NCBI RefSeq assembly: GCF_001655675.1
Contig: NZ_LYRP01000012.1
Location: 434,001-498,000 of the forward strand
Source of the DNA: Mangrovibacter phragmitis
GTDB taxonomy: Bacteria; Pseudomonadota; Gammaproteobacteria; Enterobacterales; Enterobacteriaceae
Reading direction: 5' to 3'
Length of the DNA stretch: 64,000 bases
Numbering within the stretch: the stretch's first letter is position 1; each line of letters opens with the position of its first letter. Below, piece by piece: positions 38,341 to 48,899 of the stretch. The translations under genes and the position numbers were made by a program. The notes beneath the pieces were generated by a model, which was not told where the DNA came from, made no database searches, and worked only from the letters and a program-made list of their open reading frames with translations.

Positions 38341-40294
38341 TGCTTCGCCCCTTGGCGCGGCATTCGATGGTCATGGCGTGAACTTCACTTTGTTCTCGGC
38401 TAATGCAGAGCAGGTTGTGTTGTGCCTGTTTGACGAGGATGGCAACGAAGAGCGTCATTTATTACCTTCCCGTACTGGCGATATCTGGCATGGTTACCTG
38501 CCCGGTGCCCGCCCTGGTTTGCAGTATGGTTACCGCGTGCATGGTCCCTGGTCTCCGGCACTGGGGCACCGATTCAATCCGGAAAAATTGCTTCTCGACC
38601 CGTGTGCTCGTCAGGTCACTGGTGAGGTTCCCGATCACGCGTTGTTCCATGGTGGCCTGGATAACCCCGACCACCGGGATAACAGCAGTGTAATGCTGCG
38701 CTGCGTAGTTGCTTACTCTCATTTTGATTGGGAAGACGATGAACCGTTGCGTACTCCCTGGGGGGAAACGGTGATTTATGAAGCGCATGTACGCGGCCTT
38801 ACGCGCCTTCACCCTGATATACCTGCGGAGTTGCGCGGCACGTATCTTGCGCTGGCTCACCCAGTCATGCTCGATTATTTCAGGCAACTGGGGATTACCG
38901 CGCTGGAGTTAATGCCAGTGATTCAGTTTGCAACAGAACCACGTTTGCAGCAGATGGGGCTCAGTAATTATTGGGGTTACAACCCTCTGGCGATGTATTG
39001 TCCGGAGCCTGGTTATGCCTCGCGGCCTGAAGCAGCCCGGGTTGAGTTGTGTACTGCGGTGAAAGCTTTACACCAGGCAGGGATCGAAGTGGTGCTGGAT
39101 ATTGTGCTTAATCACACGGCAGAAACCGATCTTTATGGGCCAACCTTCAGTTGGCGAGGAATCGATAATGCCAGTTATTACTGGCTACAGGACAACGGGG
39201 ATTATCACAACTGGACGGGGTGTGGAAACACACTGAATCTGAGCCATCCGGCAGTGGTAGATATGGTGGTGGATAATCTGCGTTACTGGGTGTCGGAATT
39301 TCATGTTGATGGTTTCCGCTTTGATTTAGCGAGTGTGATGGGGCGTACTCCTGAGTTTCGCCAGGATGCTCCGTTGTTTGAAGCGATTCGCCAGGACCCG
39401 TTGTTATCACAGGTAAAACTGATTGCTGAACCCTGGGATATTGGTCCGGGTGGTTATCAGGTCGGGAATTTCCCACCACTGTTTGCCGAATGGAATGACC
39501 ATTTCCGTGATGGTATGCGGCGCTTTTGGCTGAGTAGCGATTCAAATCCTGGCGAGTTTGCCTGCCGCTTTGCCGCTTCCAGCGATGTATTTCGTCACCA
39601 GGGGCGTAACCCTTCAGCCAGCATTAACCTGGTGACATCACATGATGGCTTTACGCTGCGCGATTGTGTCAGTTTCAACCATAAGCATAACGAGGCTAAC
39701 GGTGAAGAAAACCGTGATGGCACCAATGCGAATTTCAGTAACAACCATGGTGAGGAAGGCCCAACAGGCAATATTCATATTCAGGAACGCCGTCGCCATT
39801 CAGTTCATGGCTTACTGACGGCACTATTGCTTGCTCAGGGGACGCCTATGTTGCTGGCTGGTGATGAGCACGGGCACACCCAGCACGGCAATAATAATGC
39901 CTACTGCCAGGACAACGAGCTGACCTGGCTGGACTGGGCCAATAAGAATGAAGGGTTGACGGCGTTTACCACCGAATTAATCAAACTCAGAAAGCAAATC
40001 CCTGCACTGGTCAATGATCAGTGGTGGGAAGAGGGCGATGGCAGTGTTGTCTGGCTTAACAGTCAGGCCAGTCCACTCAGTCCTGAAGCATGGCAGTCTG
40101 AGATAAAACAGTTGCAGGTGCTGCTTTCAGGGCACTGGCTTATCACACTGAATGCCACGCAGTCTGTGAGTGAATTTGTTTTACCTGAAGGGGAATGGCG
40201 TGCTGTCCCCCCATTTGCCGGAGAGGATAACCCGGTTGTAATGGCTGTATGGCATGGGCCTGCGCACGGAGTGTGCGTTTTTTACCGGTCATAA
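38318..40294 (+). CDS. glgX: GlgX, glycogen debranching enzyme
   Basis: GlgX hydrolyses the alpha-1,6 bonds of short limit-dextrin branches left by GlgP. It has 658 residues (K-12: 657), an N-terminal CBM48 module and a GH13 barrel with [13 protein letters not shown] (nucleophile Asp), [14 protein letters not shown] (acid Glu) and [11 protein letters not shown]. It overlaps the end of glgB by 23 bases and is followed by glgC after 15 bases. Confidence 0.96.
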   Translation: MTQLQAGNASPLGAAFDGHGVNFTLFSANAEQVVLCLFDEDGNEERHLLPSRTGDIWHGYLPGARPGLQYGYRVHGPWSPALGHRFNPEKLLLDPCARQVTGEVPDHALFHGGLDNPDHRDNSSVMLRCVVAYSHFDWEDDEPLRTPWGETVIYEAHVRGLTRLHPDIPAELRGTYLALAHPVMLDYFRQLGITALELMPVIQFATEPRLQQMGLSNYWGYNPLAMYCPEPGYASRPEAARVELCTAVKALHQAGIEVVLDIVLNHTAETDLYGPTFSWRGIDNASYYWLQDNGDYHNWTGCGNTLNLSHPAVVDMVVDNLRYWVSEFHVDGFRFDLASVMGRTPEFRQDAPLFEAIRQDPLLSQVKLIAEPWDIGPGGYQVGNFPPLFAEWNDHFRDGMRRFWLSSDSNPGEFACRFAASSDVFRHQGRNPSASINLVTSHDGFTLRDCVSFNHKHNEANGEENRDGTNANFSNNHGEEGPTGNIHIQERRRHSVHGLLTALLLAQGTPMLLAGDEHGHTQHGNNNAYCQDNELTWLDWANKNEGLTAFTTELIKLRKQIPALVNDQWWEEGDGSVVWLNSQASPLSPEAWQSEIKQLQVLLSGHWLITLNATQSVSEFVLPEGEWRAVPPFAGEDNPVVMAVWHGPAHGVCVFYRS

Positions 40295-40309
40295 ATAAAG
40301 GAGTCAGTC

Positions 40310-41593
40310 ATGATAAAATTCGAGAAGAACGATTCGTTGATGTTGGCACGCGAGCTGCCAATGAAGTCTGTTGCCCTGATTCTTGCCGGGGGGCGAGGCA
40401 CACGCTTAAAAGATTTAACCTCAACACGCGCCAAGCCTGCCGTTCACTTCGGCGGTAAATTTCGCATTATTGATTTTGCCTTGTCTAATTGTATCAATTC
40501 CGGTATTCGCCGCATTGGTGTGATTACGCAATATCAGTCGCATACACTGGTTCAGCATATTCAGCGCGGCTGGTCATTTTTCAATGAAGAAATGAATGAA
40601 TTCGTTGATTTACTCCCCGCGCAGCAACGTGTTCATGGTGAAAACTGGTATCGTGGTACGGCCGATGCCGTAACGCAGAACCTGGATATTATCCGGCGCT
40701 ATAAGGCCAGCTATGTGGTGATCCTCGCCGGTGATCATATCTACAAGCAGGATTATTCGCGCATGTTGATTGACCATGTTGAGAAAGGTGCCAAATGCAC
40801 CGTTGCCTGCCTGCCAGTTCCTGTTGAAGAAGCCCGCGCGTTTGGGGTCATGGCTGTCGACGCCGAAGAACGCATTATTGATTTTGTTGAAAAACCAGAA
40901 AAACCGCCAGCGATGCCGAACGACGCGACAAAAGCACTGGCGAGCATGGGGATTTACGTGTTTGACGCGGATTATCTTTATCAGTTGCTGGAAGAAGACG
41001 ATAAAGATGAGCAATCGAGCCATGATTTTGGTAAAGACATCATCCCCAAAATTACTAAAGCTGGTGAAGCATTTGCTCACCCTTTCCCGTTGTCCTGCGT
41101 GCAATCAGACCCGGAGTCTGAACCTTACTGGCGCGATGTGGGTACGCTGGAGGCTTACTGGAAAGCGAACCTTGATTTGGCCTCAGTAACCCCTGAACTG
41201 GATATGTATGACCAGAAATGGCCGATTCGCACCCATATGGAACCCCTTCCACCCGCTAAGTTTGTACAGGATCGTTCTGGTAGCCATGGCATGACACTGA
41301 ACTCGCTGGTGTCTGGTGGTTGCATTATCTCGGGGTCAGTGGTGGTGCAGTCCGTGTTGTTTCCCCGAGTGCGAATAAACTCTTTTTGTAATATTGATTC
41401 CGCAGTGCTTTTGCCTGATGTGTGGATTGGCCGTTCGTGCCGTTTACGGCGCTGTATTATTGACAGGGCCTGTGTCATTCCTGAAGGAATGGTCATTGGT
41501 GAGAATGCCGAAGAGGATGCCCGTCGTTTTTATCGCTCCGAAGAAGGCATTGTTCTGGTAACGCGTAAAATGCTGGCCCGCCTGGAGGCCTGA
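40310..41593 (+). CDS. glgC: GlgC, glucose-1-phosphate adenylyltransferase
   Basis: GlgC makes ADP-glucose from ATP and glucose-1-phosphate, the controlled step of glycogen synthesis. It has 427 residues (K-12: 431). The N-terminal nucleotidyltransferase domain holds [13 protein letters not shown] and the allosteric Lys near residue 39 ([14 protein letters not shown]); a C-terminal beta-helix follows. Activation by fructose-1,6-bisphosphate and inhibition by AMP are known for the enterobacterial enzyme. The ribosome site is AAGGAG. Confidence 0.97.
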   Translation: MIKFEKNDSLMLARELPMKSVALILAGGRGTRLKDLTSTRAKPAVHFGGKFRIIDFALSNCINSGIRRIGVITQYQSHTLVQHIQRGWSFFNEEMNEFVDLLPAQQRVHGENWYRGTADAVTQNLDIIRRYKASYVVILAGDHIYKQDYSRMLIDHVEKGAKCTVACLPVPVEEARAFGVMAVDAEERIIDFVEKPEKPPAMPNDATKALASMGIYVFDADYLYQLLEEDDKDEQSSHDFGKDIIPKITKAGEAFAHPFPLSCVQSDPESEPYWRDVGTLEAYWKANLDLASVTPELDMYDQKWPIRTHMEPLPPAKFVQDRSGSHGMTLNSLVSGGCIISGSVVVQSVLFPRVRINSFCNIDSAVLLPDVWIGRSCRLRRCIIDRACVIPEGMVIGENAEEDARRFYRSEEGIVLVTRKMLARLEA

Positions 41594-41648
41594 ACAACAG
41601 GGAGCCTTCACTGAGTCAGTGTGGGCCAAACATTGAACGGGAGCGACA

Positions 41649-43082
41649 ATGCAGGTTTTACATGTATGTTCTGAAATGTTTCCGCTGCTGAAAACGGGTG
41701 GCCTTGCGGATGTTATCGGTGCACTACCGGCGGCACAAATTGCGGGTGGCGTGGATACGCGTGTTCTGTTGCCTTCTTTTCCGGATATTCGCAGGGGGAT
41801 CGCTGACGCGCAGGTAGTAACCCGGCGGGATACCTTTGCTGGCCCTATAACATTGCTGTATGGGCATTTTAATGGCGTGGGCATCTACTTGATTGATGCG
41901 CCTCATCTGTATGAGCGCCCGGGCAGCCCTTATCACGATACCAATTTGCATGCCTATACCGATAACGTGCTACGGTTTGCCCTGTTAGGCTGGGTGGGAA
42001 GTGAGCTGGCTTGTGGTCTGGACTTATTCTGGCAACCAGATGTGGTTCATGCCCATGACTGGCATGCAGGCCTGGCACCGGCATACCTCGCCGCGCGTGG
42101 ACGGCCTGCTAAATCCGTCTTTACTGTCCATAATCTGGCTTATCAGGGATTGTTCTACGCCAAACACATGGCAGAGATCCAGTTACCGGGTGAGTTTTTC
42201 AATATGCACGGTCTGGAATTTAACGGACAGATTTCTTTCCTGAAAGCGGGTCTCTATTATGCTGATCACATTACTGCTGTGAGCCCTACCTATGCTCGCG
42301 AAATAACCGAGTCACAGTATGGCTATGGTATGGAAGGTTTGTTAACGCAGCGGCACAGAGAAGGACGATTGAGTGGGATCCTTAACGGTGTGGATGAAAA
42401 AATTTGGGATCCGGCCCATGATTTATTACTTACCGCCGCTTATGACCGTGATTCTGTGGAAGCGAAAGCGGAAAACAAACGACAGCTCCAGATAGCCATG
42501 GGGTTAAAGGTGAATGACAAAGTACCGTTGTTTGCCGTTGTCAGCCGCCTGACCAGCCAGAAAGGCCTGGATTTGGTGCTTGAAGCGCTACCAGGATTAC
42601 TGGAGCAAGGTGGCCAACTGGCGTTACTCGGCGCAGGTGACCCGGTATTGCAGGAGGGTTTTCTGGCCGCTGCCGCAGAGCATCCCGGGCAGGTTGGGGT
42701 ACAGATAGGTTATCACGAGGCGTTCTCTCACCGAATTATGGGCGGTGCAGATGTGATTCTGGTGCCGAGCCGGTTTGAACCTTGTGGGTTAACGCAATTG
42801 TATGGGTTGAAATATGGCACGTTGCCGCTGGTGCGACGTACAGGAGGTTTGGCGGATACAGTTTCTGATTGTTCGTTAGAGAATCTGGCTGATGGTCTCG
42901 CCAGTGGTTTTGTCTTCGAAGACAGTAATGCCCTCTCGCTTCTTCGGGCAATTCGTCGGGCTTTTGTGTTGTGGTCACGCCCATCGTTATGGCGCTATGT
43001 CCAGCGTCAGGCGATGAGTATGGACTTTAGCTGGCAGGTAGCGGCGCAGTCCTACCGCGAACTTTATCAACGCTTGATTTAG
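41649..43082 (+). CDS. glgA: GlgA, glycogen synthase (ADP-glucose)
   Basis: GlgA elongates alpha-1,4-glucan from ADP-glucose. It has 477 residues, the same as K-12, GT5 family with two Rossmann domains: the N-terminal [13 protein letters not shown] loop and the C-terminal catalytic block [20 protein letters not shown]. It lies 55 bases after glgC and 18 bases before glgP. Confidence 0.97.
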   Translation: MQVLHVCSEMFPLLKTGGLADVIGALPAAQIAGGVDTRVLLPSFPDIRRGIADAQVVTRRDTFAGPITLLYGHFNGVGIYLIDAPHLYERPGSPYHDTNLHAYTDNVLRFALLGWVGSELACGLDLFWQPDVVHAHDWHAGLAPAYLAARGRPAKSVFTVHNLAYQGLFYAKHMAEIQLPGEFFNMHGLEFNGQISFLKAGLYYADHITAVSPTYAREITESQYGYGMEGLLTQRHREGRLSGILNGVDEKIWDPAHDLLLTAAYDRDSVEAKAENKRQLQIAMGLKVNDKVPLFAVVSRLTSQKGLDLVLEALPGLLEQGGQLALLGAGDPVLQEGFLAAAAEHPGQVGVQIGYHEAFSHRIMGGADVILVPSRFEPCGLTQLYGLKYGTLPLVRRTGGLADTVSDCSLENLADGLASGFVFEDSNALSLLRAIRRAFVLWSRPSLWRYVQRQAMSMDFSWQVAAQSYRELYQRLI

Positions 43083-43100
43083 TCTCCAGGAATCACTGTT

Positions 43101-45548
43101 ATGAACGCACCCTTTAGCTATGCATCACCTACACTCAGCGTCGAGGCGTTGAAGTATTCCATTGCCTATAAACTGATGTTTACCATCGGTAAAGACCCGG
43201 CTATCGCCAATAAACATGAGTGGTTGAATGCTACGTTGTTTGCCGTAAGGGACAGAATGGTCGAACGCTGGCTTCGTTCCAACCGGGCACAGCTCTCCCA
43301 GGAAGTTCGCCAGGTATATTACTTGTCGATGGAATTTCTTATTGGCCGCACACTGTCAAATGCACTGTTGTCTTTGGGAATTTATGAAGACATTGACGGG
43401 GCATTGAAAGAGATGGGGCTCTCTCTTGAAGAGCTTATCGAAGAAGAAAATGATCCAGGCCTGGGTAATGGTGGGTTGGGTCGCCTTGCAGCATGTTTTC
43501 TGGACTCATTGGCAACACTTGGGTTGCCAGGCCGCGGTTACGGCATTCGTTATGACTATGGCATGTTCAAACAAAACATAGTCGATGGCCGCCAGAAAGA
43601 ATCGCCGGATTACTGGCTGGAATACGGTAACCCATGGGAGTTCCGCCGCCACAATACGCGTTATAAGGTGCGGTTTGGTGGGCGCATTCAGCAAGAAGGT
43701 AAGAAAACCCATTGGGTTGAAACCGAAGAGATTTTGGCGGTTGCCACCGACCAAATCATTCCCGGCTATGATACAGACGCAACCAATACCTTACGGTTGT
43801 GGACTGCTCAGGCCAGTAGTGAAATTAACCTGGGTAAATTTAACCAGGGCGATTATTTTGCTGCAGTGGAAGATAAAAACCATTCAGAAAACGTGTGTCG
43901 TGTGCTCTACCCGGATGACTCCACCTATTCAGGCCGGGAGCTGCGTTTGCGCCAGGAATATTTCCTGGTGTCAGCCACTATTCAGGATATTCTGAGCCGC
44001 CACTGGCAAATGCATAAAACCTTCGACAATCTGGCTGATAAAATTGCCATTCATCTGAATGATACGCACCCGGTCTTGTCTATTCCTGAGTTGATGCGTC
44101 TGTTAATCGATGAACACGGTTATAACTGGGATGATGCTTTTGAGGTAACCTGCCAGGTCTTCTCTTATACCAATCACACGTTGATGAGCGAAGCACTGGA
44201 AACCTGGAATGTGGATATGCTGGGCAAGATTTTGCCTCGTCATTTGCAGATTATCTTTGAAATAAATGACTATTTCCTGAAAACGTTGCAGGAGCAATAC
44301 CCTGAAGATGTGGGGCTGTTGAGCCGCGCTTCAATTATTGATGAATCCAATGGGCGCCGTGTGCGCATGGCCTGGCTTGCGGTGGTGGTCAGCCATAAAG
44401 TGAACGGTGTTTCTGAATTGCATTCAAATCTAATGGTGCAATCGCTGTTTGCTGATTTTGCGTCCATCTTCCCGATGCGTTTTTGTAATAAAACCAATGG
44501 AATTACTCCCCGGCGCTGGCTGGCGCTGGCAAACCCTGGTTTGTCTAAGGTGCTGGACGATAACATCGACCATAACTGGCGTACTGATCTGAGCCTGCTG
44601 CGTGAACTGAAGGAACACATTGATTATCCATCGGTAAACAATGATATTCAGCACGCCAAGCTGGAAAATAAAAAACGCCTTGCCGGCTGGGTTGCCCAGC
44701 AAATGGGGATTGTTCTGAATCCCCATTCGTTGTTTGATGTGCAGATAAAACGTATCCATGAATACAAACGCCAGTTGATGAATGTATTGCATGTGATTAC
44801 GCGCTATAACCAGATTAAAGCAAACCCGGACGCTGACTGGGTACCACGGGTCAATATTTTTGCCGGTAAAGCGGCTTCTGCCTATTACATGGCTAAGCAC
44901 ATTATTCATCTGATAAATGATGTTGCAGCGGTCATTAATAATGATCCTCAGGTAAAAGATCTGCTGAAGGTGGTCTTTATTCCTAACTACAGTGTTAGCC
45001 TGGCACAGGTGATTATTCCTGCGGCTGATCTTTCGGAACAAATTTCACTGGCAGGTACCGAAGCATCGGGTACCAGTAATATGAAGTTTGCTCTGAATGG
45101 TGCACTGACTATTGGTACGCTGGATGGTGCAAATGTGGAGATGCTGGAACATGTGGGCGAAGATAACATCTTTATTTTCGGCAACACAGCAGAACAAGTG
45201 GAAGCACTGCGCCGCAAGGGATATAACCCGCGTGAGTATTACGAGAAAGACAAAGCGTTGTATCAGGTGTTGACGCAAATCGCGACTGGGGTGTTCAGCC
45301 CACAGGAGCCCGGGCGTTACCGGGATCTGGTTGATTCACTGATAAACTTCGGCGACCACTACCAGGTGCTGGCTGATTACCGTAGCTATGTGGATTGCCA
45401 GAAACGAGTGGACGAGCTTTATCGGACACCAGAAGAATGGACCACAAGGGCAATGCACAATATTGCCAATATGGGGTATTTCTCCTCTGACCGCACCATT
45501 CAGGAGTATGCCGATGAAATTTGGCATATAAAACCGGTAAGGCTTTAA
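43101..45548 (+). CDS. glgP: GlgP, glycogen phosphorylase
   Basis: GlgP releases glucose-1-phosphate from glycogen ends. It has 815 residues, equal to K-12, GT35 family with the PLP-binding lysine in [14 protein letters not shown]. It is the last gene of glgBXCAP, so synthesis and breakdown enzymes are co-transcribed. It is paralogous to malP in this window (54241-56643). Confidence 0.97.
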   Translation: MNAPFSYASPTLSVEALKYSIAYKLMFTIGKDPAIANKHEWLNATLFAVRDRMVERWLRSNRAQLSQEVRQVYYLSMEFLIGRTLSNALLSLGIYEDIDGALKEMGLSLEELIEEENDPGLGNGGLGRLAACFLDSLATLGLPGRGYGIRYDYGMFKQNIVDGRQKESPDYWLEYGNPWEFRRHNTRYKVRFGGRIQQEGKKTHWVETEEILAVATDQIIPGYDTDATNTLRLWTAQASSEINLGKFNQGDYFAAVEDKNHSENVCRVLYPDDSTYSGRELRLRQEYFLVSATIQDILSRHWQMHKTFDNLADKIAIHLNDTHPVLSIPELMRLLIDEHGYNWDDAFEVTCQVFSYTNHTLMSEALETWNVDMLGKILPRHLQIIFEINDYFLKTLQEQYPEDVGLLSRASIIDESNGRRVRMAWLAVVVSHKVNGVSELHSNLMVQSLFADFASIFPMRFCNKTNGITPRRWLALANPGLSKVLDDNIDHNWRTDLSLLRELKEHIDYPSVNNDIQHAKLENKKRLAGWVAQQMGIVLNPHSLFDVQIKRIHEYKRQLMNVLHVITRYNQIKANPDADWVPRVNIFAGKAASAYYMAKHIIHLINDVAAVINNDPQVKDLLKVVFIPNYSVSLAQVIIPAADLSEQISLAGTEASGTSNMKFALNGALTIGTLDGANVEMLEHVGEDNIFIFGNTAEQVEALRRKGYNPREYYEKDKALYQVLTQIATGVFSPQEPGRYRDLVDSLINFGDHYQVLADYRSYVDCQKRVDELYRTPEEWTTRAMHNIANMGYFSSDRTIQEYADEIWHIKPVRL

Positions 45549-45558
45549 ATGATGATAT

Positions 45559-45590
45559 GGGAAAGGGCACTCAATAGCCCTTTCCCTGTT
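45559..45590 (+). terminator. Terminator of the glycogen operon
   Basis: GGGAAAGGGC (45559-45568) pairs perfectly with GCCCTTTCCC (45577-45586) over an eight-base loop, followed by TGTTTC. It marks the boundary to the AT-rich block. Confidence 0.85.
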
Positions 45591-45635
45591 TCTGAATGCT
45601 GGTGGCATTTAATGAAAGGATAAAGTTACAGATTT

Positions 45636-45995
45636 TCAGTTCTCTACACCTTTCTCCTGGAGTAACGTTTTATCACCCTTTATGACATAAAGCGACCAGG
45701 TATCGTCTTCTTCAGGGCGAAGTCTGTATAAATATTCTCCATTACTGAAGTCATATCCTCTAAAGTCCTCTGATTGTCCGATATTAATCGTATGGCCGCT
45801 CAATGTTAGTTCAGTGTGATTCTTTTTATTCACTGAATGATATGTAACATCATTACAGGCAATCTCACCTTCCTCACAATTATCTGTGATAGTTATCTGG
45901 TAGTTTTTAGTAGTGATAGATAATGTATCATTTTTATTTTGAGCAAATGATGATGCTGTTGTTAAAAGTAAAAGTGCAGTTAGTATTTTTTTCAT
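45636..45995 (-). CDS. Small exported protein, candidate immunity partner of the lysozyme-like protein
   Basis: A 119-residue protein with a clear signal peptide (MKKILTALLLLTTASSFA, then QNKND), so it should act in the periplasm. The mature part is about 100 residues, mostly predicted beta (TLSITTKNYQITI), with two cysteines (Cys40, Cys47) that could form a disulfide. I do not recognise a characterised family by name. Its start overlaps the stop of the upstream lysozyme-domain gene by four bases (ATGA), which ties its synthesis to that gene. A periplasmic partner coupled to a peptidoglycan hydrolase is the usual layout of an immunity protein, but this role is inferred. The gene is AT-rich and absent from this locus in K-12. 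Confidence 0.7.
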   Translation of the reverse strand: MKKILTALLLLTTASSFAQNKNDTLSITTKNYQITITDNCEEGEIACNDVTYHSVNKKNHTELTLSGHTINIGQSEDFRGYDFSNGEYLYRLRPEEDDTWSLYVIKGDKTLLQEKGVEN

Positions 45996-46768
45996 AATTT
46001 TATGTACACACCTTCATTATATACTTTTAGTTCCGACATACGCCTTTTCAACAGCCCGCCAGACTCTTTTCCTCTAGATATATCATAAGCAGTCCAGGCT
46101 GAGTATAAATCTGCATTACTTTCTCCATTAACGATAGCTAATACAGATGACCAGTATAAACCTTTGTGTTTATGACTTCTTGGCGAACCAGGTCCGATAT
46201 TGAAGGCGAGAATAAAAATTGCATCAAACTCATTTTGAGTAAGATCTACTTTTATATACTTTCTTACATCTTCTAAAATCCAGTAACTGTCTTTTTTGAA
46301 AATACTATCGGCTTGTTGATCCGTTATTCCATCTCTGTATTGGTTGAATTCTTCTGGGGTGTTAATAAGATGTCCATATCCAATTGTTGCTGTCTCATCC
46401 CACTTTGTGAGTTTCGTTTTGTGTTGCTTTGGATCTTTATCTGAATATGGATAGTTTATTTTTTGTTCATATTTTTTTAACAAATTATAAGCATTTATGC
46501 TTGGGTTCATATATCTAGAGTTTGATTTTTTTCCATTGGGGTTAGTACAAGTTGCTCCATCAGCTTTATTCAATGAATTGGACCTTGTGTTTTTATCTCC
46601 GGTGAGAAGTTGGAATGTCTTCTTGCCTGGTGATATAACACCATCTGGATAATGATAAAAGTGTTTTTGGTAAGTCAGAATGGCTTTTATAGTGTTTGGC
46701 CCGCAAATTCCATCTATATTTAGACTTGGGAAACCATTCTCTCTTAATAATTTTTGTATCTCTTTCAC
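45992..46768 (-). CDS. Peptidoglycan-binding plus lysozyme (GH24/pesticin-like) protein, possibly N-terminally truncated
   Basis: As read from GTG 46768, 258 residues. Residues about 1-56 form a peptidoglycan-binding helical domain (IQKLLRENGF, DGICGPNTIKAI, PDGVISPGKKTFQLL). A polar linker follows. Residues about 92-258 form a lysozyme domain: YEQKINYPYSD with candidate catalytic Glu101, ETATIGYGHLIN with Thr128, FDAIFILAFNIGPGS, and a C-terminal GGLLKRRMSEL of the type seen in T4-lysozyme and pesticin relatives. There is no signal peptide. The GTG lacks a ribosome site, and the frame upstream to a TAG at 46814-46816 encodes SVGKGGTNNYND, typical domain-start sequence, so the real N-terminus may be lost. 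Downstream it overlaps a small exported protein gene. It is strongly AT-rich. Confidence 0.75.
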   Translation of the reverse strand: MKEIQKLLRENGFPSLNIDGICGPNTIKAILTYQKHFYHYPDGVISPGKKTFQLLTGDKNTRSNSLNKADGATCTNPNGKKSNSRYMNPSINAYNLLKKYEQKINYPYSDKDPKQHKTKLTKWDETATIGYGHLINTPEEFNQYRDGITDQQADSIFKKDSYWILEDVRKYIKVDLTQNEFDAIFILAFNIGPGSPRSHKHKGLYWSSVLAIVNGESNADLYSAWTAYDISRGKESGGLLKRRMSELKVYNEGVYIKL

Positions 46769-46816
46769 ATCATTATAATTGTTTGTACCACCTTTCCCAA
46801 CTGAGTTTTTATACTA

Positions 46817-47109
46817 TTCATTTGTACATCTCAACTATTTTTATTCTTTATTTGTTTCAGACCATTTCCATTTATTTCAGATGGAATAAATGGAGTATTG
46901 CTGATAGGTCAATGAGTTAAGCATCGCATGCTACTCAGAAAATTAGAATCAAAAAGCAGAAAAATCTTAATATTTTTTGGTTGTCGAAACGGCTCTTACT
47001 GACGAGGTTGCGGTGTGCTCAGCAATTAACTTATGTAGTCAGGTATGAACAACACATCCGTTGGTTGGGAAATATGGTTTTTCAGGGAAATAATTATGGT
47101 GAATAGCTA
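46817..47109. other. AT-rich spacer without recognisable genes
   Basis: About 290 bp between the lysozyme-like frame and the inverted repeat before glpD. The part near 46800-46990 is A/T-rich with no ribosome sites or credible frames. From about 46990 the composition moves back toward that of the chromosome. I found no transposase remnant, tRNA or attachment repeat. The boundary of the foreign block probably lies here. Confidence 0.5.
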
Positions 47110-47147
47110 TGTTCAGGCACTTTTATGTGGGGGAAAGTGCCTGAACA
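47110..47147. repeat. Perfect 14-bp inverted repeat downstream of glpD
   Basis: TGTTCAGGCACTTT (47110-47123) and AAAGTGCCTGAACA (47134-47147) flank a ten-base G-rich loop, 12 bases after the glpD stop on the glpD strand. It may end or protect the glpD message, although no T-run follows on that strand. It could also mark the edge of the inserted block. Confidence 0.75.
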
Positions 47148-47159
47148 TCAGGGAAGCAA

Positions 47160-48674
47160 TCAGGATGCCAGTGAAAGCCTGCTGTCTGACGATTGTTGGT
47201 GCTCAGACAACCACTGTGCAACACGGGCTTGTTGGGCTTCAGTTAACCACATACCTTGTTTGGTACGGCGCCAGATAGCATCGTCCAGTTCACGTACCCA
47301 CTCGTGAGCGACCAAATAATGCAGTTCAGCCTCATAAAATTCATGGCCAAAATCTTCACCTAAATCTGCCACGCTGCTGGCATTACCAATGATTTTCTCA
47401 CTGTTGCTGCCATATGTGCGGGCGAGATGGCGGGCGAGGGATTCAGTCAGGAAACTGAATTTACGCCGTAACTGCGCTGCATAATCATCCCGGTCACCAG
47501 AGAAATGGCCGCCAGGCAGGACTGCGCCTTTGGTCCAGGCGGGTTTAATATTGGGGTAATAGTGGCTGAGCTTATCCATTGCGTGTTCGCCCAGTTTCCG
47601 GTAAGTAGTCAGTTTGCCACCAAATACCGATAGCAACGGCGCTTTGCCTTGCTCGTCGTGAATATCCAGCGTGTAATCACGCGTAATGGCTTGTGGTGAA
47701 TCAGATTCATCATCACACAACGGACGTACCCCTGAATAACTCCAGACAATATCTTCTTGTGTGAGTGTCTTTTTAAAGTGTTCGTTATAGGCATTCAGCA
47801 AGTAGCGAATTTCGTTGTCGTCAATCTGAACGCTTTTAGGGTCGCCTTTATATTCAACATCAGTAGTACCAATAATAGAAAACTCATCCATCCAGGGAAT
47901 AACAAACACAATGCGTTTGTCTTCGTTTTGCAGAATATAGGCCTGCTTTTGTGTATGTACACGGGGCACCACTATATGGCTGCCTTTGATTAAGCGGATT
48001 CCGTAAGGTGATGGTAAGTGTAAGCCGTCATCAAAGAAATGTTTCACCCAGGGACCGGTTGCATTGACCAGCCCACGCGCTTGCCAGGTATGGCGCTTGC
48101 CGGTATCAGTGTCTTCAGCTTCAACCACCCACAAGCCATTTTCGCGGCGTGCAGAGGTGACACGAGTGCGGGTGAGAACCTGTCCCCCTTTTTCTTCCAC
48201 CATTTGTGCGTTAGCCAGCACAAGCCTTGCATCATCCACCCAGCAGTCGGAATATTCGAAACCGCGCACAATCTCAGGTTTAAGCACGGAGTCTGCACCA
48301 AAACGCAAACCGCCAGAACCTGGCAGACTGGTGCGTTTACCCAGGTGATCATACATAAACAGACCAATGCGGATCATCCAGGCCGGACGCAAATGCGGGC
48401 GGTGAGGTAAGCGGAAGCGCATAGGGAAGGCGATGTGCGGTGCCATTTTTAACAGCACTTCACGTTCAGCCAGTGCTTCACTGACCAGACGGAATTCGTA
48501 GTGTTCAAGGTATCTCAGCCCGCCATGAATCAGTTTTGAACTGGCCGATGATGTGGCGCAGGCTAAGTCCTGAGCTTCTAATAACAGTACAGACAAGCCT
48601 CTCCCGGCAGCGTCTACAGCGATGCCAGCACCATTGATGCCACCACCAATCACAATCAGATCTTTGGTTTCCAT
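47160..48674 (-). CDS. glpD: GlpD, aerobic glycerol-3-phosphate dehydrogenase
   Basis: GlpD is a membrane-bound FAD enzyme that oxidises glycerol-3-phosphate to dihydroxyacetone phosphate and passes electrons to ubiquinone. It has 504 residues (K-12: 501), an N-terminal FAD-binding motif LIVIGGGINGAGIA, and the conserved TSSASSKLIHGGLRYLEHYE and RVHTQKQAYILQNEDKRIVF. ATG 48674 is chosen over a codon 15 bases upstream by homology and a GGGGG site. It is divergent from glpE, with a GlpR operator and CRP-like site in the spacer. Confidence 0.97.
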   Translation of the reverse strand: METKDLIVIGGGINGAGIAVDAAGRGLSVLLLEAQDLACATSSASSKLIHGGLRYLEHYEFRLVSEALAEREVLLKMAPHIAFPMRFRLPHRPHLRPAWMIRIGLFMYDHLGKRTSLPGSGGLRFGADSVLKPEIVRGFEYSDCWVDDARLVLANAQMVEEKGGQVLTRTRVTSARRENGLWVVEAEDTDTGKRHTWQARGLVNATGPWVKHFFDDGLHLPSPYGIRLIKGSHIVVPRVHTQKQAYILQNEDKRIVFVIPWMDEFSIIGTTDVEYKGDPKSVQIDDNEIRYLLNAYNEHFKKTLTQEDIVWSYSGVRPLCDDESDSPQAITRDYTLDIHDEQGKAPLLSVFGGKLTTYRKLGEHAMDKLSHYYPNIKPAWTKGAVLPGGHFSGDRDDYAAQLRRKFSFLTESLARHLARTYGSNSEKIIGNASSVADLGEDFGHEFYEAELHYLVAHEWVRELDDAIWRRTKQGMWLTEAQQARVAQWLSEHQQSSDSRLSLAS

Positions 48675-48706
48675 TATGCCCCCACGCATTTTCGTTAAAG
48701 CTCAAA

Positions 48707-48787
48707 AATGTTCGATATCGCTCATAATAGCAAGAGAACGCGCTTTTGGTAACAAGAAAAAAACAATTTCGCGTGATATGCATAACA
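48707..48787 (-). promoter_or_regulatory. glpD control region: GlpR operator and CRP-like site
   Basis: AATGTTCGATATCGCTCATA (48707-48726) is a close match to the GlpR operator consensus, a dyad of the form TATGTTCGATAACGAACATA. CGTGATATGCATAACA (48772-48787) matches eight of ten CRP consensus positions. Both lie upstream of glpD on its strand. GlpR is encoded three genes away at 50182-50940, so the locus is likely autonomous for glycerol-3-phosphate induction. Confidence 0.75.
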
Positions 48788-48899
48788 CAATGGCGCATTA
48801 ACGCGCAGCCACGTACACTGGGAGCCAGAGAATCAGGCCCCATGTTCCTTACCAGGAAACGGGTTTTATCCCCTATACAGAAAAGAGTAAGCGCAGATA

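Noticed and set aside
45636-46816. Reading the lysozyme gene as part of a local prophage
   Set aside because: No holin, spanin, capsid, tail or integrase genes flank it; glgP and glpD follow directly on either side. A lone phage-derived gene cannot be excluded, but a prophage is not present in the window.
47045-47307. Short plus-strand frames of 60-77 codons near the glpD end
   Set aside because: They overlap the inverted repeat and the glpD 3' end, have no ribosome site and no family features.
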